A DNA stretch of 64,000 nt from Lentzea jiangxiensis (GCF_900104175.1 NZ_FNIX01000006.1:215757-279756); one strand, 5' to 3'; positions 7,205 to 16,650 are shown, numbered from the stretch's first letter. Numbers and translations: made by a program. Notes: generated by a model not told the origin, from the sequence alone.

Positions 7205-9325
7205 CTATACCCGCCACAGTTGTCGTAGGCCTTCGCGATCGAATCCGTTGGTTTCACTGGGAAGTACGCTCAAGAACCCCAGTGGTAAGAGCGCCGCCAA
7301 GGCGATCCGGTTCTGGCGGGAGATGTGGCGACCGAGCGCTCTCAACGCCAGCTGGGCGTCCATCGACACCGAACCGCCTGGTGCGTTCGCGGTGATGCGG
7401 TCGCGCTCGCGGTGGACATGTTCGATGTTGTTCTTCATGACGTACACGTAGGCTTTTGACAGCAGCGCGAAGTAGGGGAAGATCGCGCCGAGCCAGCTCG
7501 GCGTGTCCTCCAGATGGGCCAACGCGAAGACCGGCACCCAGGCAAGGCTCGTGCCAAGCAGGATGCCGAGCAAGCTGTCCTGGAGGACTCCAGCCAGCGG
7601 CACGCCGATGATATGCTGTTCGACCGGGTTCGCACCGGGCATCGCGCGTGCGGCGGTGCGAGGGAGCAGCAGGCAGGCCGCCCAACCCACCGCCAGGCTC
7701 ACCAACGCGTACGGCACGGACGTGACGCCGGCCGCTGACTGCAACGCAGGCCCTGTCATCCATGCGATGGTCGTGCCGACAACGAGCGCGCACGCCGTTG
7801 CTGTGATGGCGAGCGGGCCATCCACGGGCACGAGGTGCAGGTAGCCAACGTTGGCGATGATGCTTTCGAACGCGAACAGCCCGGCCAGCAGAGCGACCGG
7901 CAGTGACAGCGCGGCCTGAGCCCAGTGTTCGTACCCTGCGGCGAGTTGCGCGCACATAAGTGCCGCCCACGCCAGACACATGATCTGTGCGACAACACGT
8001 CCGCCGAAGCGGCTGGCGACGACAGTCAGCGCCAGGGCGAGCATGAGTGCCGCTGGCACCCTGACGTCACCGGCTCCGGCCTTCCAGCGATCCGCGGGGG
8101 TGTTGCCGATGAACGTCGCCAAGCAGGCCAATAGAGTTCCCATGTACATGGCGGTGATCGCGAGGTAGGCCGACCACTTGATGGCGCCAAGCTCCGACTG
8201 CGGTGCGTTCGCTTTTTCGGCCTCTATCACCGCGTCGAACGTCGATCGTACGAGTTCGGCGGTGACGAACAGGAAGAGGAATGTCGCTACCAATCCGACG
8301 ACGACTCCGTAGGCGCCCACGTGCTGTGGTTCTTGCGCGAAGTAACGGCCACTGAGTGCGAGCGCCGTGACCGGGGCGGCAGCAAGCGGTGCGAGAACCA
8401 TCGACCGCACAGCTTGCCCTTGAAACAGTGGACGGATCAGGAGGAGTTCGACGATCACGGCCGCTACGGACAGCAGACAGCCTGATACAAGTGAACCGAT
8501 CGTCACGGTTGGCGCGGCCGTGAACACGTGGACAGGACCGGCGGCCGTCGCAGCCGTGCACAGCGGCGCCAGGAACCTTCCGGCACGGTGCCCCCATACG
8601 ACGGTACTTGCGGCGAACACCCCGACCAGCACGGCGCAGATCACGGGCAGAACCGTGACGATGTCGATCGTGAGACCGGGTAGGAAGAGCCACGAGAATG
8701 AGAGGGCCGGAACGGCAGCGGCAGCGCAGACCAATGCGGGCCAACTGATCCGTCGGGTGGTGATGGCGAGCACGACGGCGACGACCGCGGACGCGAGACC
8801 GATCAGCAGCGGCGCGGATTGGTCGTTGTCCAAGGCCAGCAGTCCGGTGAAAGCGAAGACAGGGAACAGCATGCCGATGCACGCGGCGCTTGCTTTCGGT
8901 GCCCAGACCGCCTGACGTGCTCGATCCAGAGCCGCCATGGCGGTCGCGGCAAAGAACCCGCACGCCACGGTGAGGAAGAGCGCGTGGTACCAGCCGACCG
9001 CGTTGAATGTGCCGGGAGCCGGGAAGGTCCAATTCAGACGCGGCGCCGGGTCAGCCAACCACCACACCTGGGTGGCCGCGCCCACCGCACACCCTGCCAC
9101 GCCCGCCAAGACGACCCGACCGCGATGACGGATCGGCGTTGCAGCTCGGACCGACGCGTAGGCGAGCATTGGCAACAACAGCCCGTCACCGACCGTTGCG
9201 GACCGGAACGACGTCAGGCTGGGAAGCGTGGGGTCGCCGAGTCCCAACAGTGAGGCGGCGACCAAGACACCGAACCCGAACGTCATCACCGCAGCCGCGG
9301 CAATCTCCCCCTGGTACCGAGTCAC
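7205..9325 (-). CDS. Large polytopic membrane protein of unknown function (706 aa)
   Basis: About 18-21 hydrophobic helices are spread over the whole length, separated by short loops. The longest soluble parts are near residues 380-395 and 640-680 (VHRERDRITANAPGG region). No transporter signature is recognised, and there is no signal peptide beyond the first helix. It is the first gene of a minus-strand set followed directly by the HEPN-like and 88-aa genes. Large membrane proteins paired with small effectors occur in phage-defence islands, but a role here is inference. Confidence 0.6.
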   Translation of the reverse strand: MTRYQGEIAAAAVMTFGFGVLVAASLLGLGDPTLPSLTSFRSATVGDGLLLPMLAYASVRAATPIRHRGRVVLAGVAGCAVGAATQVWWLADPAPRLNWTFPAPGTFNAVGWYHALFLTVACGFFAATAMAALDRARQAVWAPKASAACIGMLFPVFAFTGLLALDNDQSAPLLIGLASAVVAVVLAITTRRISWPALVCAAAAVPALSFSWLFLPGLTIDIVTVLPVICAVLVGVFAASTVVWGHRAGRFLAPLCTAATAAGPVHVFTAAPTVTIGSLVSGCLLSVAAVIVELLLIRPLFQGQAVRSMVLAPLAAAPVTALALSGRYFAQEPQHVGAYGVVVGLVATFLFLFVTAELVRSTFDAVIEAEKANAPQSELGAIKWSAYLAITAMYMGTLLACLATFIGNTPADRWKAGAGDVRVPAALMLALALTVVASRFGGRVVAQIMCLAWAALMCAQLAAGYEHWAQAALSLPVALLAGLFAFESIIANVGYLHLVPVDGPLAITATACALVVGTTIAWMTGPALQSAAGVTSVPYALVSLAVGWAACLLLPRTAARAMPGANPVEQHIIGVPLAGVLQDSLLGILLGTSLAWVPVFALAHLEDTPSWLGAIFPYFALLSKAYVYVMKNNIEHVHRERDRITANAPGGSVSMDAQLALRALGRHISRQNRIALAALLPLGFLSVLPSETNGFDREGLRQLWRV

Positions 9326-9941
9326 GGCGCACCTCCTCCGGCGGCCTCTGGCACTTCATGCCGGAGGTGACCGTGAGATCGTGCCTCTGAGCGGCGGTAT
9401 TACACCTGTGCTCGAAGGGGTGACCTGGGCGAAGCGTGTTCACCTGAACGGCTTAAAGGCCTCTGTCAACGAGGCCAACATCGGAGCGCTTTGAGGCGTC
9501 GCCATGCGTCGGTGATCGGCACTAGGCCGACGCGACCGACCTGTCCTACTGGCACCGGCGCAGCGCGTTCAACCGGACCAACGCGTACCGCGGTCGATCG
9601 CGTTCCGAACTGATGGCGAACTCCGGCGAATTCACTCACGGCGCTGAGCACATAACAGCGGTTGACGACGAGCAAGGGTGCTGGTCCACGTTCGAGGCTG
9701 CGGAGCCCTGCGCAGAGGCACGAGGCCGGAGAGTGCACCCCACGCCTGGCGGCTGGCCGAAGGCTTCATCGGTGACGCGCCTCTTGACTGTCGATCAGCC
9801 CTGAAGGAGCACTGTGCCGAACACATCGGTGGCTCTTGAGCTCCGCGGAGAACGCCGTGAGATCAAAGGGTTGCGTTCTGTTGCCACCAGTCGAAATTCT
9901 CGTCAGTTGATCATGCGGTCATGGCCGAAGCCGCTAATATT
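9326..9941. other. 616-bp stretch without a supported gene
   Basis: No convincing long coding frame. A 47-codon ORF at 9812-9955 (plus strand, GTG after a GGAG site; starts MPNTSVALELRGERREI) resembles the beginning of a helix-turn-helix regulator but ends early. The stretch 9480-9810 may hold decayed coding sequence (DLSYWHRRSAFNRTNAY). The promoter of the minus-strand membrane-protein operon should lie near 9330-9450, but no clear -35/-10 pair was found. Confidence 0.3.
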
Positions 9942-10580
9942 TCACACATCCCGTTGATCGTTCGGCCTGCCATGAGTGTGCAGGCGCAAGACGATCTGTT
10001 CTCCGGTCGCCGGTTCGACTCCGAGCTGTTCGGCCAGCGATCGCACGTGCAGGTCCGCCGCCGCCTCGACCAGCTCGCACAACGTTCTCATTGCGGCTCG
10101 GCCTTGTACACGGCTCGTCAGAAAGGTGACAGTGGCGATCGCCGCTAAGGGCCACCACAGCGGGACCAGTGCCGCGTACAGGACCGCCCATCCTGTCAGC
10201 GTCGCCGCTGCGGCGTAGGCCGACTGGGCGGTGTGGATGTCGGCGCGGCAGTTGTCCGGCAGCACGCTCCACAGACGGGGCCACACAGCGGTGATGTCCA
10301 GGCCGTGGGCGCGGTGCACGCGCAGTGTCAGGGCGTGTCTGCGGTCGCTGATCCACGTAGGCCGCTCGGGTGGTTCCAGCGCTACCCGGTCGCGGCGGGC
10401 GTAGGCGTCCGACAGCCCGAGAACGACCACTTCCTTGCCCGGAGCGGTCGCACGGATCGCCGACTTCACAAGGGTGTCCGCCGCAGCGGCACGCGACGCC
10501 CACCGCCGGTGGCGTTGGTCATGTCCGAGAAGCCGGTAGGTCGGGGTGACCTGGTGAACGAGGTCTGGCCGCTCGGCCAC
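9942..10580 (-). CDS. Hypothetical protein with membrane hairpin (212 aa)
   Basis: The protein has a basic N-terminal half, an alpha/beta-like stretch (GKEVVVLGLSDAYARRD), two adjacent hydrophobic helices around residues 125-160 (LTGWAVLYAALVPLWWPLAA) and an acidic, helical tail. Third positions are strongly GC-biased in this frame, which supports coding over the opposite strand. It is divergent from the NACHT gene and its GTG start overlaps that gene's start by 60 nt. A later GTG at 10469 would remove the overlap. No family is recognised. Position suggests a partner of the NACHT system. Confidence 0.5.
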   Translation of the reverse strand: MAERPDLVHQVTPTYRLLGHDQRHRRWASRAAAADTLVKSAIRATAPGKEVVVLGLSDAYARRDRVALEPPERPTWISDRRHALTLRVHRAHGLDITAVWPRLWSVLPDNCRADIHTAQSAYAAAATLTGWAVLYAALVPLWWPLAAIATVTFLTSRVQGRAAMRTLCELVEAAADLHVRSLAEQLGVEPATGEQIVLRLHTHGRPNDQRDV

Positions 10581-12497
10581 ACCCCGGCAGCGGTCAACTC
10601 CCGGCTCTCCAGGTTCAAGGCGGCCCTACGTCCTATCGACGGCCTCGAATTGCGCAACGAACGCGATCGTCCCGTCCGGTACCGACTGGACGTGGACGAC
10701 GCCTGTGTGGACGTGCACCGGTTCACCGCTGCGGCGCGCCACGCGCTCGACGCTGCCGAAGACGGCGCGGCCGGCGCCGAGGAGCTGTTCGAAGGCTGTC
10801 TCGCGCGGTGGGCCGGAACACCGTTCGAGGGCTTGGACGGCGTGAAGATCAACGCTTGGCGACGACAGCTCGAAGACCAGTGCACGACCGTGCGAGTGGC
10901 CCTCCTGAGGTTGGGTGCTGTGCACGGCCGGGCCCACGACCTCGTCGACGAAGCCGTGGAACTCAGCACGGCCCATCCGCGCCACCGGCCGGCCCGAGAC
11001 CTGGCCGCCCACCTGCTCGAACTCGTAGGCCGTGCCGAGGAAATCGCACTCCTGCCGGGAACCGACCATCAGGTTGGCCGCGGATCGTCCCCGTCGGTGA
11101 ACGCCGACGAACTTCTCCACTACCTGCGATCCTTGCGGGCGGGATTGACGCGCACTCTGCGCTGGCACCCCGGCGAGGACATCAGCACGACCTTTAGCGA
11201 ACGCTCAGTGCGCGTCATCAGCGACCCCTCCCGGGATCAACTGCTGGAAGGCGGACACGCCCCGCGGCGCCGAGACTTGGTGCGCGGTGACCAGTCGTGG
11301 ACGGAAGCCGGCGCACTCGCCCGGCTGATCGTGGTCCTGGGCGACGCCGGGTACGGGAAGACCTGGCAGCTGCGCGCTCACGGCGTGGCCCTGTGCGACC
11401 GTGGCATCCAAGCGCTCCGAGCGGGCGACGATCCGGCGACCGTGGACATCCCGCTGTGGACGCACTCCTCCGCAATGGCCGCGGCGCCCCTACTCGGGCG
11501 CGGCAAGCCCCAGCACGTCGTCAACGCCGCGGCCGCGGTCCTGGGCGATCCGGAAGCCGAACTCGGCAAGAGCTTGCGAGCGGCGATGGTCCACGGGCTC
11601 GCCTCGGGCGACGGACGCCTGCACGTCCTGGTCGACCCACTCGACGAGGTGTTCGACAGCAACAGCCGGGACCGCGTCGCCGACACGCTGTCGTGGCTCG
11701 CGGAGCAGGTCCGTGCAGGCGCGGGAACGCGCGTCGTGGTCACGTCACGCCCGGTCGGCTACACCGACCCGTTCGGCGCCGGGCGCTCCGCGGCGGGCCG
11801 TAGACCGGTTCCCGTGTACCACCTCGCGTTGGCGGCGTTCGGCACCGAGCAGGTATCCGCGTTCTGGCGAACCTGGTTCGACCAGCGCGGCCTGACGTTC
11901 CCGGACGAGCGCCTGAGCCTGTTACTGGACGCCGACAGCCCGCTGGCCGATCACGTCCGCGTGCCGCTGATCGCCGCGTTCTGCGCGTGGATCGCCGAGG
12001 AGGAGCCCGCCGACCAGACAAGGGCGGGTCTCTACGAGCAGGTCGTGCGCCGCTTCATCGGGCTCAGCTGGAAGCAGGGCGACCGGACGGCGGTCGATCA
12101 CCGCACCCGCTCGGACCCCCTGCGGCAGAAGCAGCTCCGGCACGCGCTGGAACAACTCGCCTGGCACATGTCCACCGCGCACGCGGAGTGGCGCGACGCG
12201 GTGGACGACGAGGGGTGCGAGGAGCAGCTGGCGGGTACCGGACTGCGGGCTCTACCGGGTTGGACCCGCACGAACGAACTGGTCACCCTGCACGGACTGC
12301 TGCTCAGGCTGGGCGTGAGCGCCCGCGAACTCTGGGACACCCCGGTGACCTGGGTACATCCGACGCTGCACGAGTACCTGACGGCACATCGGCTCATCAA
12401 CGCCGAGCAGTCGGAGATCGATCGCTGGCTGGACCACGGACTGCACCGCCCCGAGTGGGAGTCCACCTTCCGCTTCGCGGTCGAATTGGAGCGATGA
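10521..12497 (+). CDS. wHTH/BTAD-NACHT STAND ATPase
   Basis: The ~658-aa product has three parts. A short winged-helix/BTAD region like that of SARP regulators comes first (LVNEVWPLGHTPAAVNSRL, then YRLDVDDACVDVHRF, residues 1-180). A NACHT NTPase follows, with Walker A GDAGYGKT at about 274, an acidic Walker B block VDPLDE at about 371 and sensor TSRPVGY at about 408. The C-terminal helical part contains HPTLHEYLTAHRL at about 613. NACHT STAND proteins are switches that oligomerise on sensing a signal, and many bacterial ones defend against phage. The wHTH seems short at its N-terminus, so the true start may be upstream or the gene slightly truncated. The next gene overlaps by ATGA. Confidence 0.75.
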   Translation: MSEKPVGRGDLVNEVWPLGHTPAAVNSRLSRFKAALRPIDGLELRNERDRPVRYRLDVDDACVDVHRFTAAARHALDAAEDGAAGAEELFEGCLARWAGTPFEGLDGVKINAWRRQLEDQCTTVRVALLRLGAVHGRAHDLVDEAVELSTAHPRHRPARDLAAHLLELVGRAEEIALLPGTDHQVGRGSSPSVNADELLHYLRSLRAGLTRTLRWHPGEDISTTFSERSVRVISDPSRDQLLEGGHAPRRRDLVRGDQSWTEAGALARLIVVLGDAGYGKTWQLRAHGVALCDRGIQALRAGDDPATVDIPLWTHSSAMAAAPLLGRGKPQHVVNAAAAVLGDPEAELGKSLRAAMVHGLASGDGRLHVLVDPLDEVFDSNSRDRVADTLSWLAEQVRAGAGTRVVVTSRPVGYTDPFGAGRSAAGRRPVPVYHLALAAFGTEQVSAFWRTWFDQRGLTFPDERLSLLLDADSPLADHVRVPLIAAFCAWIAEEEPADQTRAGLYEQVVRRFIGLSWKQGDRTAVDHRTRSDPLRQKQLRHALEQLAWHMSTAHAEWRDAVDDEGCEEQLAGTGLRALPGWTRTNELVTLHGLLLRLGVSARELWDTPVTWVHPTLHEYLTAHRLINAEQSEIDRWLDHGLHRPEWESTFRFAVELER

Positions 12498-13937
12498 TCG
12501 ACGTGGCCGAACGACGTTTCACGAACAGCCTCCGCCAACGGGTGGTCAACGGCGACGACGAGCTCGGGTGGTACGCGTCGCTGCTGATCGAGGCAGGTGA
12601 GGGCGCGTCGGCGCCGGAAACGATCGGTCACGTGATCCGCCTCGGTGCCTGCGGTCTCCTTGCGCCGGAGGCGGTGGCGAAGGTGCTGGTCAAGATTCCC
12701 GGTGTCGACACCCAGCGGATCTTGGGGCTGCTGGACAAGCTGACGTTGGCGGGTCACCCGAAGCGCGAGGTCTGGCAAGGCGTCGTGCTGTGCGGCACGG
12801 CAGGCCTGGCCAGGTTGGAAACGGCGATCGCCGAGGACGACGACCCCGCCGGAGCTGCCACCCTGCTCCATTCACGAGCGCCTGACCGAGCGGTGAGCGC
12901 GATCCGACGCCGAGTGGTGTGCGACGGCCGACTCGTCGAGGCCTCCGATGTGACACCGCTGCGCCACCTGGAGGCGGAGGACGTCCTGGTGCTGGTCGAA
13001 CGGTTCCGCGCTCAGCCGACCCGCGGCACCGCACAGGTGTTGGGGCGGACCGAGCACGCGGTCGCCCGTGCGGAACTCCTCGACGTCCGGTGGCGCGACC
13101 ACCCCGACCCCGCGGCGCGCGAAGCCGTCGTGAACGGCCTGCGCGCGTTGTGCGGCAATCGGATGGACCCGGAGGCCGATCCGGTCATGATCGCCTTCAG
13201 GCGCGAAGACCCTTCCCCAGCGGTGCGGTTGGCTGCGCGCACCACGGTGGAGATCCGCGCGGCGATGTTCCCGTCCGTTCGAGCGCGACTGGACGAACTG
13301 GTGGTTGACGCACGACTCCTCGAGGACTCCCCGGTGCCGACGTGGTCGCCGGAAGTGGTCGTCGAGCGGCTCCGCGCCAGGGGCCGGGCTGCGAATGGCC
13401 TTGGCATTCGTGGAGGCGCACCCGGACCTGCTGTCGGTCGACGCCGTCCGGAGCGCACTGGACGACATCGCGAACGACGCGGTCCAGGGCATGCTCGGCA
13501 TCAAGACGATCTTCTCCTTGAACGCCTTGTTCGGCGACCCGTTCGTGCGGCGGTGCATGGCGGCGCTGAACGACGATCTCGTCGGGATCCTCCATCCGCC
13601 GGCGATCTCATCGTCTCGCGCGGTGCCGGACGACGAAGAGGTGTTCGCCGCGATCGCGCGGCACTCCGGCCGTTTCCCCTCACCCGCGGGACAGGCAGCG
13701 CTGGTCGTGTACCGGCTTTCCGCCGGGCAACGCGCACATCAGCTGCTCCACCTGCTCGAGACGACACGCACGGTGTGGCCGGAAACCGTTCGGATGTGGG
13801 CGTCGGCGCTGCGGGACCTACCGGTGGGTCGACCGGGACCGGACGAACTCGCGCTGCGCGAACGCCTCAGAGCGGTTACCGGCCACGTCCTGGGCCTGCT
13901 GCCCAGTCCGACCGGTTCCACTCCCCCCGAGCGGTGA
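12494..13937 (+). pseudogene. HEAT-repeat-like partner of the NACHT ATPase, frameshifted
   Basis: ATG 12494 overlaps the NACHT stop (ATGA), so the two are translationally coupled. The all-helical, Leu/Ala/Arg-rich product resembles HEAT/ARM-type repeats (for example EAVVNGLRALCGNR and SALDDIANDAVQ). Protein-like sequence changes frame at the GGGG run 13380-13383: before it, frame 12494; after it, the frame that ends at 13937 (FVEAHPDLLSVDAVRSALD). One extra base would explain this. It may be a real mutation, a sequencing error or slippage. Without the shift the ORF reads to 14047 through meaningless sequence. Role unknown; it probably works with the NACHT protein. Confidence 0.55.
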
Positions 13938-14043
13938 GGCTGGTCGCGCCCGAACCTCGGCCGAGACGTGAAGGGGCGGTCGCCGGAGGAAGCCGACGGC
14001 CGCCGTTCCCCGGTACCCGGCATGGGCTCGTGGGGGATCGCCG

Positions 14044-14148
14044 CTAGGAGCCCGCTGAATAACAGTTTTCGGTATCGTGATCAAAACAGAAGTCCTGGTC
14101 AGAGGCTTGCTATTGATCATCAAATCGAATTATTCAGCGGCCTCCTAG
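14044..14148. repeat. 105-bp MITE-like element with CTAG at both ends
   Basis: The left end GAGCCCGCTGAATAA and right end TTATTCAGCGGCCTC are inverted repeats with one mismatch. CTAG lies at both outer edges (14044-14047 and 14145-14148), as expected for a 4-bp target duplication. It has no coding capacity. The IS630 element begins at the TA inside the right CTAG, so it inserted later. Confidence 0.6.
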
Positions 14149-15236
14149 TGTCCTGCGCCGGAAATCCGCCTGCAAAAGCGTGCGAGTGACTCGAGGATCT
14201 CTTCGGCTGTCTTGGTCCACAGGAACGGCCGGGGATGGGTGTTCCAGTCGGCGATCCAGGCTCGGACGTCCTTCTCGAGTGCCTGCACGCTTTTGTGGGC
14301 GCCGCGTTTGATCTTCTGTTCGGCCAGCAGCCCGAACCAGCGTTCGACCTGGTTGATCCAGGAGGACCCGGTCGGAGTGAAGTGCATGTGGAACCGCGGA
14401 TGCCGGGCCAGCCAGGCCTTGATCACCGCGGTCTTGTGGGTGCCATAGTTGTCACAGACCAGATGCACGTCCAACCCTGCCGGGACGGTCTTGTCGATCG
14501 TGATCAAGAACTTCTTGAACTCGGCGGCGCGATGCTGGCGGTGCAACTCGCCGATCACCGTGCCGTCCGCGATGTCGAACGCGGCGAACAAGCTTGTGAT
14601 CCCGTTGCGCACGTAGTCATGCGTCCGCCGTTCGGGCATGCCGGGCATCATCGGCAGCACAGGCTGCGACCGGTCCAAAGCCTGGATCTGAGACTTCTCG
14701 TCCACGCACAACACCACCGCCCGCTCCGGCGGATTGTGATACAGGCCGACCACGTCCACGACCTTCTCCACGAACAACGGATCGGTGGAGAGCTTGAACG
14801 TCTCGGCACGGTGGGGTTTGAGGCCGAAGTCGCGCCAGATCCGGCCGATGGTCGACTTGCTCAACCCGGTGCGCTCCGCCATCGACGTCCGCGACCAGTG
14901 TGTGGCATTACGCGGAACCTCCTCCAGCGTCGCCACGATCACCTCTTCGACCTGATCAACCGTGATCGATGGCGGCCGGCCCGGCCGCTCCTCGTCGACC
15001 AGGCCGTCCAGCCGATCCCGCAGAAACCTCTTGCGCCACTTCGTCACCGTCGCCGGATGCACCCGCAGATCCTCAGCGATCCGCGTGCCCGCCACACCAT
15101 CGGCACACGCCAGCACAATGCGACAGCGCTGAGCCAACACCTGCGACGACTTCGCCCGCCGCGCCCACCGCTCCAGCGTCTCCCGCTCCTGCTCGGTCAA
15201 CGTCACCTCAGCAGGAGGACGTCCAATCCGCGCCAT
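14145..15236 (-). CDS. IS630-family transposase
   Basis: 363 aa. The N-terminal helix-turn-helix region ([20 protein letters not shown]) is followed by a linker and a DDE domain with [16 protein letters not shown] and NQVERWFG carrying the catalytic acids. It cuts and pastes the element into TA sites. The ORF runs through the inverted end: the last codons are encoded by the terminal repeat, and the stop TAG uses the TA of the end plus one flanking base (14145). Start ATG at 15236. Confidence 0.93.
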   Translation of the reverse strand: MARIGRPPAEVTLTEQERETLERWARRAKSSQVLAQRCRIVLACADGVAGTRIAEDLRVHPATVTKWRKRFLRDRLDGLVDEERPGRPPSITVDQVEEVIVATLEEVPRNATHWSRTSMAERTGLSKSTIGRIWRDFGLKPHRAETFKLSTDPLFVEKVVDVVGLYHNPPERAVVLCVDEKSQIQALDRSQPVLPMMPGMPERRTHDYVRNGITSLFAAFDIADGTVIGELHRQHRAAEFKKFLITIDKTVPAGLDVHLVCDNYGTHKTAVIKAWLARHPRFHMHFTPTGSSWINQVERWFGLLAEQKIKRGAHKSVQALEKDVRAWIADWNTHPRPFLWTKTAEEILESLARFCRRISGAGH

Positions 15237-15282
15237 CAGCCCACACTAGACTTACCTAGCGGATTTCCGGCGCAGGACACTA
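14146..15282 (-). mobile_element. Intact IS630-family insertion sequence
   Basis: Perfect 24-bp inverted ends (14146-14169 and 15259-15282), each beginning with the TA target dinucleotide, enclose a single intact transposase gene. The perfect ends and intact ORF suggest recent insertion, in contrast to the decayed IS630 copy at 2199. Confidence 0.9.
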
Positions 15283-15444
15283 GCGCTACGCCAGCGCCAA
15301 TTCCGGGTCACAGCGAATTTGCTCTCATGCCGCGTCGGGCGCTGTGAAGCCCGGTACCCAAGTCCGATGTTCGGGCCAGCTTGCGTTCATGAAGCGCCAA
15401 GCGGACAACGGAGGCCTACCCATCCCGCAGCCCCGGAGGTTGTC
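15283..15444. other. Region upstream of integrase copy 2
   Basis: About 160 bp between the IS630 end and the integrase ATG. No gene is seen. A GGAGG ribosome site lies at 15435-15439. Integrase copy 1 has a similar ribosome-site context. Confidence 0.3.
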
Positions 15445-16650
15445 ATGGCCTGGACAGAACAGATTGGTACCCAGTCCTGGCGAGTCCGCTACCGCACCGG
15501 AGACGGCCACACCGTCTCGATCTCCGGCTTCACCACCCAACGCTCCGCAGACAACTACGCCGCCGACATCGAGTGCGATTAACGCCGCAACACCTGGCTT
15601 GATCCTGCTCGCGGACGCACGACCGTCGCCGAGTGGGCCGAGACTTGGTTCGCCGCGCTCGACCTCGACCCACGCACCATCGACAACTACCGCAGCGTCC
15701 TGCGCTGCTACATCCTGCTCCGCTGGGCTACCACGCCGCTCAACGCCATCACCGCGCTCAGCGTGAACAAGTGGATCAGCGACCTGCGCCAACTCGGCTA
15801 CGCCAACACCACCGTCGCCACCGTCATCAAAGTCCTGTCGATGATCCTGACCGACGCCGTCGACAAGGGGCTCATCTTCACCAACCCCATCCGTCGCTAC
15901 CGGCGCCGTGGACGACGCAGCCACCGCATCGAACGCGAACGCGTCTGGGCAACCCCGACCGAGGTACTCCGCATCGCCGAACAAGCCGCCGCACACGGCG
16001 GAGAGACCGCCAGCCTGCTCATCATCACCGCTGCGTGGACCGGATGCCGCTGGGGCGAACTCGCCGGCCTGCACCGCGACAACGTTGATCTCGACCGAGG
16101 CGTTCTGATCATCAACGCCCGCACCGGCTCGCTGCACGAAAGCGCGCACACGCGCTGGCTCGGCTCGCCCAAGACCGCATCATCGGCTCGGACAATCACC
16201 CTACCGCCGTTTCTCATCACCATGCTGCGCAAACACCTCGAGCGGCACGACAACGAGTTCGTGTTCACCGCCGAAGGCGGAACATGGTTGTGGCGTAGCA
16301 CTTTCATCCGGCGTGTACTCAAGCCCGCAGTCAACGGCAACGAAGAGCGTCCACTGTCAGGCGTCCGCACGATGCCGATCCCACCCGGCCTGACGTTCCA
16401 CGGACTGCGGCACAGCCACAAGACGTGGCTCATCGCAGGCGGCGCACCTGAGATCGCCCAAGCACATCGACTCGGACACCACCTATCGAATCGCGTCACC
16501 GAGGTCTACTCCCACGTCGCACCCGAAGTCGAACTCCGACTCCTCAACGATCTTCAACGCCGCTGGCACGAAGCCGACCGCAATGTGAAAGCACACCCGG
16601 CCGCGCCCGAACCAGCACACCGCCACATCTCCGGACCGACTGCGGCGTAA
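15445..16650 (+). pseudogene. Tyrosine integrase, copy 2 (element 2), with in-frame TAA
   Basis: ATG 15445 follows GGAGG. Codons 1-45 form an AP2-like arm-binding region, then TAA at 15580-15582 where a Gln codon is expected. The rest of the frame is open to 16650 and keeps all catalytic elements: GCRWGEL (Arg I), HGLRHSHKTW (HxxR plus H), LGHHL and VTEVYSHV (nucleophile Tyr). The first start codon after the TAA is GTG 15763, which would drop most of the core-binding domain. Copy 1 has the TAA at the same codon. It may be a dead gene, or the stop may be read through. It catalyses, or once catalysed, integration into tRNA-Ala. Confidence 0.75.

Noticed and set aside
10233..10520. N-terminal extension of the NACHT gene
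   Set aside because: It reads through the antisense of the 212-aa gene with unlikely composition. Only the last few residues before ATG 10521 could belong to the wHTH.
13384..14047. Continuation of the HEAT-like frame to 14047
   Set aside because: After the G-run this frame is Arg/Gly-rich and not protein-like; the homologous helical sequence lies in the other frame, ending at 13937.
14235..15347. 370-codon plus-strand frame over the IS630
   Set aside because: Antisense of an intact transposase with perfect terminal repeats.
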